Part shown: piece by piece, positions 25,465 through 32,083 of the stretch
Numbering within the stretch: the first letter of the stretch is position 1
How the letters are laid out: every line of letters starts with the position of its first letter
From: DUPU01 sp050952465
Lineage (GTDB): Bacteria > Bacillota > Dehalobacteriia > Dehalobacteriales > Dehalobacteriaceae
Assembly: GCA_050952465.1 (NCBI GenBank)
Contig: JBMNKZ010000002.1
Location: 269,351 to 333,350 of the forward strand
Length of the DNA: 64,000 bases
Direction: 5' to 3'
Made by a program: the position numbers and the translations under genes
The notes under the pieces: generated by a model
Seen by the model: only the letters and a program-made list of their open reading frames with translations
Told to the model about the DNA's origin: nothing
Database searches by the model: none

Positions 25465-25566
25465 GCATCAGGTGGTGTTTTTCACTCCATCTGATGCTTA
25501 ACCGCTCCCGGCCATCCATAGCATTGCGGCACTAGGTCATTCATGGCCGTCGTAAATCGGCAATGC
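25465..25566 (-). promoter_or_regulatory. Candidate pseudoknotted leader RNA of hyuA copy 2
   Basis: Between the larA terminator and hyuA2, GCAATGC (25560-25566) pairs with GCATTGC (25521-25527) and ATGGCCG (25543-25549) pairs with CGGCCAT (25509-25515). The four strands interleave, giving an H-type pseudoknot with two perfect 7-bp stems. A long hairpin GCATCAG...CTGATGC (25465-25497) follows toward the gene, and the ribosome site of hyuA2 begins about 30 bases later. This looks like an aptamer plus expression platform, but I cannot match it to a known class. Confidence 0.45.
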
Positions 25567-25713
25567 ATTCCCAGAGAAATTAGTTCAATGTTTTCTGGTA
25601 ATATTCTACATACTATAATTAATATCCTTCAGCTTCACTAATTTTTTCTTACTAAAACACCTATAGTAAACTGTTGGTTTTTATATAACCAACTATTTCC
25701 ACCGTAGAATAAG

Positions 25714-25756
25714 GTAAAAAAATATCCAATCGATTCCTTAATTCAAATCAATTGGA
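25714..25756 (-). terminator. Rho-independent terminator of the larA-like gene
   Basis: On the minus strand a 10-bp stem (25747-25756 with 25725-25734, one U-G pair) is followed by TATTTTTTTA. It makes the LarA-like gene a separate unit from hyuA2. Confidence 0.75.
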
Positions 25757-25807
25757 CATAATTTTTCGTTACTTGTTTAATGGAGGCGATCATAGAACTG
25801 TCAGCAG

Positions 25808-27067
25808 CTAGTAGGTAAGCTGAGGCAAAGTAGTCCCTCCTGTGGGCATGATCCATACTTTTGCTTCATTTCCCATAATTTTTATTGCTTCGTTAAAAGC
25901 CTGATTGACCTCTCTAAAAGGTTTCATAAATAATTTATGCACTGTTTTGTCTGGTAAACAGGAAACCAAAAAAATACGGAACTGACTTGCCATATCAGCA
26001 ATAGCGGCGGCCTTATGCCCCCCAAGCTGAAAATCTTTTTCAATCCGGTTAATGATATCTACCGTACTTTCCGCCTCCTCAATCCACTGAGAGAATGTAT
26101 CCTCCCCTAATCCCTCCCGGCATTCCGCTACAAGAATGATTATCCCTCCAGGTTTGACCGCCCACCTAGCATTATCTAGGGCTTTTTGAGCTTGATAGAC
26201 ATTAATGTCCTTGGGAAAACCATGAGGACAAGTAATCACAATATCGGCCAACTCCGAAATGGGCATGCGGTAAGCTTGATCTAGAATCTTGCATCCTGCC
26301 CGATGAGCCTTAATATAGTCACCGGCTGTTACTGCCATGATCCTTTTTTCTTCATCCAGCACCACATTTACAATAAAATCAATGGATAAATATTTTGTAA
26401 TCTCCTCTATATCCTCCCGTACCGGGTTCCCTTGAATTACCCCGACCTTAGCCAGAGGATGGAGCATCATCCGGTGATTAGCCTGAATAGTTTCTCGGGT
26501 ACATACTCCCGGAACAATCGCTTTTGCCCCGCCGCTATATCCCGCAAAATAATGATAATCAATATTTCCTAAGCATATCCTTTTAGTCGCCTGTACTACT
26601 GGACGAAATACTTGATACGGAGTACCCTTGGAGCTTTTTCCCACCTCTATAAAATCCTCTTTTTGTCCACAGGAATCTATACATTTTACTCTATCGAAAA
26701 CTTCCAATCCCACTAACCGTTTTCTTTCTTCTTCGCTATGAGGCCGGTGTACACCTAAACCGGCTACTACAATAATATCTTTATCCGGTACTCCGGCCCG
26801 ATTAATCTCATCCAAGACATGGGGAAGCAGCAGATAGCTAGGACAAGGCCGAGTAATATCGCTAATGATAATCGCTACCTGATCCCCTTTTCTTACTATT
26901 TTATCTAATCGGGCGGTACCCAGCGGGTTTTGCAACGCTTTTTGAATCACTTCCTCCACCGGAAGATCACAATGTATATTTTGCGGTCTTAAACATCCTA
27001 ATAAATTTTCTTGGGGGATATCCAACCTTTGCACACTATTTCCGTACCCCAATGAAATACTTTCCAT
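25808..27067 (-). CDS. LarA-type nickel-pincer-dependent racemase/epimerase family protein
   Basis: A 419-residue LarA/DUF2088 protein. Motifs SDITRP (69-74), GLGVHRPH (103-110), HYFAGYSGGAKAIVPG (172-187) and ANHRM (196-200) match the lactate racemase fold. His107, His172, Lys182 and His198 correspond in spacing to the nickel-ligand, cofactor-tethering lysine and catalytic histidines of characterised LarA (H108, H174, K184, H200), so a nickel-pincer cofactor is likely. No larB/C/E cofactor genes are in the window. Family members racemise or epimerise various 2-hydroxy acids; the substrate here is unknown. ATG 27067 has a GGAGGG site; the gene ends in TAG and has its own terminator. Confidence 0.88.
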   Translation of the reverse strand: MESISLGYGNSVQRLDIPQENLLGCLRPQNIHCDLPVEEVIQKALQNPLGTARLDKIVRKGDQVAIIISDITRPCPSYLLLPHVLDEINRAGVPDKDIIVVAGLGVHRPHSEEERKRLVGLEVFDRVKCIDSCGQKEDFIEVGKSSKGTPYQVFRPVVQATKRICLGNIDYHYFAGYSGGAKAIVPGVCTRETIQANHRMMLHPLAKVGVIQGNPVREDIEEITKYLSIDFIVNVVLDEEKRIMAVTAGDYIKAHRAGCKILDQAYRMPISELADIVITCPHGFPKDINVYQAQKALDNARWAVKPGGIIILVAECREGLGEDTFSQWIEEAESTVDIINRIEKDFQLGGHKAAAIADMASQFRIFLVSCLPDKTVHKLFMKPFREVNQAFNEAIKIMGNEAKVWIMPTGGTTLPQLTY

Positions 27068-27100
27068 CCCTATCCCTCCGTTTTTCGTACAATTGACTGA

Positions 27101-27143
27101 AAATAAAAACGACCCTTATTATTAATATTACATATTAAGGGTC
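27101..27143 (-). terminator. Rho-independent terminator of pylD
   Basis: Stem GACCCTTA (27111-27118) / TAAGGGTC (27136-27143), followed on the minus strand by GTTTTTATTTT. It separates pylD from the LarA-like gene. Confidence 0.8.
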
Positions 27144-27271
27144 AAACATCAAGCAAAAGACTTATGCGCAATATCCCCGATCTTTGTCACTTGACTATCC
27201 CTCCGATAATACTTGATAGGCTTGTCAAATGTCACGGCTTCAATGATTAGTATATCTTAATTAAAATAGTT

Positions 27272-28084
27272 TTATTGGCTTATTGCTAAAGCAAGCATAG
27301 TAGCAACCCCAATTTGCAGCGGGTCATGTATGACATCATTTTTATACTTCTCATAAGCGTCAACCGTAAGTCCGAATGGAACGCCCGGGGCGGCGATAAT
27401 GGCTTTCGGATGCAAATTTTCTAATGAAATAAAAGCCCCTTCCGGTGTAGCGTCTACCAAATAGCGATACTTTGGCAATGCCCTTTCCAGATCTGATTCA
27501 ACTTTGATCTTACTATCCTTTACTTTTTCAACTTTCCTTAAATCTTGATCAAAAACTGCTACTTTAGCCCCTAATTTCAGCAGAAAATCAGCGGCATGGT
27601 ACCCCACCGGTCCATACCCCAGCACCAAAACCTCACTTCCCGTTAACTCTCCGGCCATTCCAGAAAGTGCTGCTACATATCCCTTGCCCGTAGCAACACC
27701 ATTATCTACAGCCATTTTATTTCGTAGATTAAAAGCAATAAATCTGTTGTCATCTGCCATAAAAATAATCTCATTTCCTTCCGATACAGCTTCAAAAAAA
27801 CCGGACACATCTGTTTCCTTTGTAACTGATACCGGAAAACCCAGCTTCCTGATTATACTTGCTACCGACTGGGCAAACCCTCCAATAATCCCTTCACCGA
27901 CAGTAATTGGTATCACAGATACCCGGTAGCTTTGTGCTGCCAAAGCAAAGTTCTTTAAAGAAATACCTGCGGCAAAACAGGCAATTTCCGCTAAAGTCAT
28001 ACCTGCTTTTTTTAATAGTTCCATTTCATAATCCGTAAGTTCCTGACCTAACCCGGCAATATCTTTTTCTGTCAAACGCGTCAT
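27272..28084 (-). CDS. pylD: Pyrrolysine biosynthesis dehydrogenase PylD
   Basis: The 270-residue product resembles PylD, which oxidises 3-methylornithyl-N6-lysine in the last step of pyrrolysine formation. Shared with archaeal PylD are the N-terminal IPIT-x-GEGIIGGF block (residues 58-70), DVSGFFEAV (92-100), MADDNRFIAFNL (109-120), the dinucleotide-binding GYGPVG loop (156-161), DATPEG and the APGVPFGLT segment near the end, with HDPLQIGVATM at the C-terminus. It stands alone: no pylB, pylC, pylS or tRNA-Pyl gene is visible within the window, and it has its own terminator. Either the rest of the pyl set is elsewhere or this is a duplicate. It fits an organism that lives on methylamines. Confidence 0.88.
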   Translation of the reverse strand: MTRLTEKDIAGLGQELTDYEMELLKKAGMTLAEIACFAAGISLKNFALAAQSYRVSVIPITVGEGIIGGFAQSVASIIRKLGFPVSVTKETDVSGFFEAVSEGNEIIFMADDNRFIAFNLRNKMAVDNGVATGKGYVAALSGMAGELTGSEVLVLGYGPVGYHAADFLLKLGAKVAVFDQDLRKVEKVKDSKIKVESDLERALPKYRYLVDATPEGAFISLENLHPKAIIAAPGVPFGLTVDAYEKYKNDVIHDPLQIGVATMLALAISQ

Positions 28085-28495
28085 TCCCTAAAGCCCCTTC
28101 CACAGTTAAGTAGATAATATTTATTTATTGTACAAAAGACTGGGAAATCCTTTAAATTACTGATTATTATTAAAAACAAAGGTCTTGAGTCTTTATATTT
28201 TTAATACCTAGGCCAATTAAAAAAATACTTTCTATAATAATACTTCTTTCATATAAACGGCTGGTTCACAAACAGTAGCCAATGATAGCACTGTTTATTC
28301 AACATCCCATAAGGTAGGCAAAATGAAAATGCGGTGATTATTTTGTTATCCTCCGGTAAAAATAGTTTCTTCGATTCAATGAGTTTCTGCTCCTCTAAAG
28401 ACATATGGGGCGTAATGGTCGCCTGTCTAATTTTAATAGTGTAACTAAACTTAAAACACCTAAAAATGTACTTTTCGTGAACCTTGTGGGACATT
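28085..28495. other. Gene-free interval
   Basis: About 410 AT-rich bases between pylD and the small secreted-peptide gene. The minus-strand reading frame across 28249-28623 has no ribosome site and an unnatural composition, so I do not call it. The pylD promoter must lie here; I cannot place it confidently. Confidence 0.5.
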
Positions 28496-28524
28496 TTGCC
28501 AGGTAGTTGTTTGAAGCATAAATT
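28496..28524 (+). promoter_or_regulatory. Sigma-A-type promoter of the small peptide gene
   Basis: TTGCCA (28496-28501), 17-base spacer, TAAATT (28519-28524). Transcription would start near 28531, just ahead of the AAAGGAGGG ribosome site at 28537-28545. Confidence 0.55.
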
Positions 28525-28553
28525 TTCAATAATTTTTAAAGGAGGGAAAACAC

Positions 28554-28706
28554 ATGATAAGAAGAGCGATGGTGATTTTGGTTGTCCTGCTAATGGACTT
28601 CTTCGCCAGCTCAGTAGCAGCATATGCCGGTGTAACCGCTGAGGGATTCGATGCTGTTGCCAAACTATGTAAATCCTTTTTAATAAAAAAACAAGGGATT
28701 ATTTAA
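28554..28706 (+). CDS. 50-residue secreted or membrane peptide
   Basis: A short gene with ATG 28554, a near-perfect AAAGGAGGG site 8 bases upstream and stop TAA at 28704-28706. The product has a signal-peptide-like start: two arginines at positions 3-4, a hydrophobic stretch (residues 7-17) and an SVAAYA-G signal-peptidase-I-like cut site near residue 25, leaving a mature peptide of about 25 residues with one cysteine and a basic end. Promoter, ribosome site, coding region and terminator fit in about 230 bases, so this is a compact single-gene unit. The terminator stem overlaps the last five codons. No family recognised; signalling peptide, small toxin or exported structural peptide are all possible. 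Confidence 0.6.
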   Translation: MIRRAMVILVVLLMDFFASSVAAYAGVTAEGFDAVAKLCKSFLIKKQGII

Positions 28707-28724
28707 ATGGTCCCTTGTTTTTTT
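28690..28724. terminator. Bidirectional terminator between the small peptide gene and fhs
   Basis: Perfect 9-bp stem AACAAGGGA (28690-28698) / TCCCTTGTT (28711-28719) with T runs on both strands. It ends the plus-strand peptide transcript and the minus-strand fhs transcript (stop 28749). Confidence 0.92.
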
Positions 28725-28748
28725 ATATTAATATTTTACTATTGATTT

Positions 28749-30515
28749 TTAGAACAACCCCCGCACCTTACCAGTTTCCACATCCACATCAATTCTTCTA
28801 AAGGCTGGGTCGGAACCGGTTCCCGGCATCATGCTGATACCACCGGCCATAGGGCAAATGAATCTGGCACCGCCATAAATCAAAACGTCTCGAATGGGAA
28901 GTCTCCAGTTCTTGGGCACACCCTTCAAGGTGGGATCATGGGTTAAGCTTAAGTGAGTCTTCACCATCATTGTTTGGAAATCCTTGTATTTCGGATCCTC
29001 TTCAAATCTCTTCGCCTTTGCTTCTGCTTCCGGAGCCCAATCCACACCATCTGCTCCGTAAACTTCCTTGGCAATAACTTCTACCCGCTGTCTTAAGGGC
29101 ATCTCCAAAGGATATAGATACTTGAAGTCGACCGGATCTTTACAAGCATCGATTACTGCATCCGCTAATTCCAAAGCTCCGTCGCCGCCGTATCTCCAGT
29201 GTTCGGACAAGGCACAACGCCCGCCGGCCTCTTCCACGATTCTTCTTACTAAAGCAATTTCTGCTTTAGTATCTGTGGCAAAGCCGTTAATGCAGACAAC
29301 CGGGTTAATACCGGACTTCTTAATATTCTTCAGATGATGCAGCAGATTTTCGCAACCTTTTTCCACTAACTCCAGGTTTTCCTTCAGATAAGCATCCGGA
29401 ATAGGACGTCCGGGAACAACGGTTGGGCCACCGCCGTGCATTTTTAGTGCCCTAATGGTAGCTACTAGGACGGAAACATTAGGTGTTAATCCGCTCAGAC
29501 GGGCTTTAACATTCCAGAACTTTTCAAATCCTATATCAGCAGCAAAACCACTCTCGGTAACATGATAATCAAACATCTTTAGACCTACCCGGTCACCGAT
29601 AATGGAGGATTGTCCAATAGCAATATTTGCAAAAGGACCGGCATGAACCAATACGGGCTGATGCTCAACAGAATAACACAGGGTAGGATTAATGGTATTT
29701 CTCATAAAGGCAGCCATGGCACCGTCAACTTCCAAATCAGCGGCTGTAACAGGATTGCCGTATTTATCATAAGCTACAATAATATCAGCAATTCTTTCTC
29801 TTAAGTCTTTTAAGTCGGTGGCAACCGCCAATATTGCCATTAATTCGGAACTAACAGTAATCCCAAATTTAGAATGCATCATAAAGCCATCTTTCTTGCC
29901 ACCAATACCCATAATAATATTTCTTAAACCTTGAGCGCAAAAGTCCATGACCCAGCCCATTTCCACTCTTTTCGGGTCAATATCTAATCTCCTTAAATTT
30001 CTTTTTGCGAGTTCTTCGTCAGTATAGTTAGCCTCGTGCTGCATTCTGGCATTTAAAGCAACCATACAAAGATTATGGGCATTTTGAATATCGTTAATGT
30101 CACCAGTTAATCCTAAGGAAAACTCGGTCATTGGAATTAACAAGGCATTACCACCACCGGCAGCAGTCCCTTTTACGTTCATGGTAGGACCGCCGGAAGG
30201 TTGACGCAGGCAACCGCCCACATTCATGCCTCTTTTGCCTAACCCTTGGATTAAACCTAAAGAAGTAGTGGACTTTCCTTCACCTAATGGAGTAGGGGTA
30301 ATCGCTGTTACCTCAATAAACTTTCCATCAGGACGATCTTTCAGTCTGTTGATGATTTTAAGAAAGTCCAATCTAGGAGTCCTGCCATGAGGAATCATCT
30401 CATCAGGTTCCAGACCTAATTTTTCCCTCCATTGTTCCGGAGAAGGCATTGATTTTTCCGCTTCTTCAGCAATTTGCCAATCTTTAACCTGTGTTGGGTC
30501 AAGCATATAATTCAC
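28749..30515 (-). CDS. fhs: Formate--tetrahydrofolate ligase
   Basis: A 588-residue enzyme that makes 10-formyl-THF from formate, ATP and THF, the second step of the methyl branch of the Wood-Ljungdahl pathway or, run backwards, an ATP-yielding step in methyl-group oxidation. The phosphate-binding loop TPTPLGEGKST is at residues 73-83, followed by QPSGGPTMNVKG, FSLGLTGDINDIQNAHN and the RALKMHGGGP substrate loop. It is about 30 residues longer than many bacterial FTHFS proteins. The ORF begins with GTG; ATG codon 4 is an equally good start (AAGGAA lies 11 bases before it). It is monocistronic with its own promoter and terminator. With MttB methyltransferases nearby it would take part in oxidising or assimilating methyl groups. 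Confidence 0.96.
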   Translation of the reverse strand: MNYMLDPTQVKDWQIAEEAEKSMPSPEQWREKLGLEPDEMIPHGRTPRLDFLKIINRLKDRPDGKFIEVTAITPTPLGEGKSTTSLGLIQGLGKRGMNVGGCLRQPSGGPTMNVKGTAAGGGNALLIPMTEFSLGLTGDINDIQNAHNLCMVALNARMQHEANYTDEELAKRNLRRLDIDPKRVEMGWVMDFCAQGLRNIIMGIGGKKDGFMMHSKFGITVSSELMAILAVATDLKDLRERIADIIVAYDKYGNPVTAADLEVDGAMAAFMRNTINPTLCYSVEHQPVLVHAGPFANIAIGQSSIIGDRVGLKMFDYHVTESGFAADIGFEKFWNVKARLSGLTPNVSVLVATIRALKMHGGGPTVVPGRPIPDAYLKENLELVEKGCENLLHHLKNIKKSGINPVVCINGFATDTKAEIALVRRIVEEAGGRCALSEHWRYGGDGALELADAVIDACKDPVDFKYLYPLEMPLRQRVEVIAKEVYGADGVDWAPEAEAKAKRFEEDPKYKDFQTMMVKTHLSLTHDPTLKGVPKNWRLPIRDVLIYGGARFICPMAGGISMMPGTGSDPAFRRIDVDVETGKVRGLF

Positions 30516-30600
30516 ACTTCCTTTCTATATTATTACAAGTTTTGCGTATCTAGCCAAAAAAGTACTCACTTGCCTATTCTACCCATAATATATACTAAAT

Positions 30601-30629
30601 ATTGTACGTCTTACTTCTATCTTGAACAA
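30601..30629 (-). promoter_or_regulatory. Sigma-A-type promoter of fhs
   Basis: On the minus strand TTGTTC (30624-30629), 17-base spacer, TACAAT (30601-30606). It lies about 90 bases ahead of the fhs start within a 300-base gene-free leader in which I see no other structured element. Confidence 0.5.
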
Positions 30630-30811
30630 GTGGAATTACTTGCGAAAGGTTTAAAATCTTGTCAATTGGTAAAATAAACCAATTTGTGCATTAATTCACG
30701 ATTGCCTTTTGCTGTCTATATGGGAGATTAATTTTAAACCTCAGAAAAAGTCTCTAACTTTAGCGGGTGTCTTCCCCTGACCACTTCAGTGTAAGTCATA
30801 GCGCTATTGCT

Positions 30812-30850
30812 GTCTGAAAATAATAAATCGGGATAATTATCCCGATTTAT
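30812..30850 (-). terminator. Terminator of the ior-acd-aminotransferase operon
   Basis: A long perfect palindrome ATAAATCGGGATAA... (30823-30850) forms a 12-bp stem with minimal loop, followed on the minus strand by TATTATTTTC. Confidence 0.85.
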
Positions 30851-30875
30851 CAAAAACACTCTTCAATTAAAAGAA

Positions 30876-32039
30876 CTAAGCTAATCTCCCAAGTGCATTT
30901 TTTATCCGTTTAAGAGCTTCAACAATCTCCTCTTCCGGTACACAAATTGATAGGCGAATATAAGCATTCTCCCCTGTACCCATTTCGCTCATGGGCAAGG
31001 TAACCACACCTGCCTCCCGAACTAAGTATTTACTCATTTCGATAGCATTCATGTTAAATGCTTGAAAATCGGGTAAGGCAAATAGTCCTCCTTTTGGTTT
31101 AAAGCACTTCAACCCCGGAATATCTTCCAGCCCTTTACAAAGCATCTTTCTTCTTTGCCGGAATGTTTCCACAATTTTATCAAGCTCATTTTGGGGACAC
31201 TCTAAAGCAGCCACAGCTGCCTTCTGAGAAATCGAATTGGGACAAAGGGTAATAGTATAGTGAAGTTTTTTAATTTCTGTGATAATTTCTTCTGGTCCGG
31301 CAATATACCCCACACGGAATCCAGTCATGCAATACACTTTTGAAAAGCCATTCAACACTATTGTTCTCTCCTGCATCCCTTCTAATGACGCGATAGAGCC
31401 TGGATAGTCCTGGTCAATAAAACCATCATAAATTTCATCACTAATAACAATTAAATTATGTTTTTGAGCAATATGAGCAATTTTTTGTAGATCCTCCTTA
31501 GGCCAAACATCCCCTAACGGGTTTGACGGATTGCAAAACATAATTACTCTTGTTTTAGATGTTATGGCCTTTTCCAGCCGTTCCGGATCCATACGGTAAT
31601 TATCTTCTGGCAAAAGTTCGACAAAAACGGCTTTTCCCTTTGAAAAATAGATTGCTTGTTCATAAGGAGCATAATGGGGTGTGAAAATAATAATTTCATC
31701 CCCTTCATCAATTAGAGATTGAATACATACAAACATCCCTTCTGTCACACCTTGGGTGACAATAATATTCTGTTTCGGGTCATAGTCAAGCTGATTTTTT
31801 TCTTTGAATCTTTTGGCTATGGCCGCCTTTAATTCTGGAGTACCGTAATATCCCGTATACCTGGTATGCCCCTGTTCAATTGCTTCTATCGCCTTCCTGG
31901 CAATATAGGGAGGTGTAGGAAGATCAGGGTTTCCAATAGATAAGTCAATAATCCCTGGTCGGCCTTCTGCATATTCTTGAATAAATTCCCGATTCTCCAT
32001 AGGTATATTTCTAACTTTGTCCTTAATTATTGTAGTCAT
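30876..32039 (-). CDS. Class I/II PLP-dependent aminotransferase
   Basis: A 387-residue fold-type I aminotransferase. The motif NGFSKVYCMTGFRVGY contains the PLP lysine followed by the phosphate-binding arginine region; NPSNPLG is the substrate Asn loop, SDEIYDGF the cofactor Asp, and RLSICVP contains the substrate-carboxylate arginine. The ATG at 32039 is preceded by AGGAGGGATT; an earlier in-frame ATG has no ribosome site. It is the last gene after iorA-iorB-acd, so the natural reading is an aromatic or branched-chain amino acid transaminase that feeds 2-oxo acids to the oxidoreductase. Confidence 0.9.
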   Translation of the reverse strand: MTTIIKDKVRNIPMENREFIQEYAEGRPGIIDLSIGNPDLPTPPYIARKAIEAIEQGHTRYTGYYGTPELKAAIAKRFKEKNQLDYDPKQNIIVTQGVTEGMFVCIQSLIDEGDEIIIFTPHYAPYEQAIYFSKGKAVFVELLPEDNYRMDPERLEKAITSKTRVIMFCNPSNPLGDVWPKEDLQKIAHIAQKHNLIVISDEIYDGFIDQDYPGSIASLEGMQERTIVLNGFSKVYCMTGFRVGYIAGPEEIITEIKKLHYTITLCPNSISQKAAVAALECPQNELDKIVETFRQRRKMLCKGLEDIPGLKCFKPKGGLFALPDFQAFNMNAIEMSKYLVREAGVVTLPMSEMGTGENAYIRLSICVPEEEIVEALKRIKNALGRLA

Positions 32040-32083
32040 ATTAATCCCTCCTCGAAATTTAAAGTTGAGTAATTTCAATAATT

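Noticed and set aside
25795..25810. Possible TAG read-through extension of the LarA-like gene
   Set aside because: Only five codons follow before TGA; no conserved sequence is added, so a plain stop is simpler (kept only as part of the TAG-usage observation).
28391..28400. CTCTAAAG resembling the CUA anticodon loop of tRNA-Pyl near pylD
   Set aside because: No paired anticodon or acceptor stems flank it, so no tRNA-Pyl gene is supported here.
28249..28623. A 124-codon minus-strand reading frame between pylD and the small peptide gene
   Set aside because: No ribosome site, composition unlike a protein, and it overlaps the well-supported plus-strand peptide gene with promoter and terminator.
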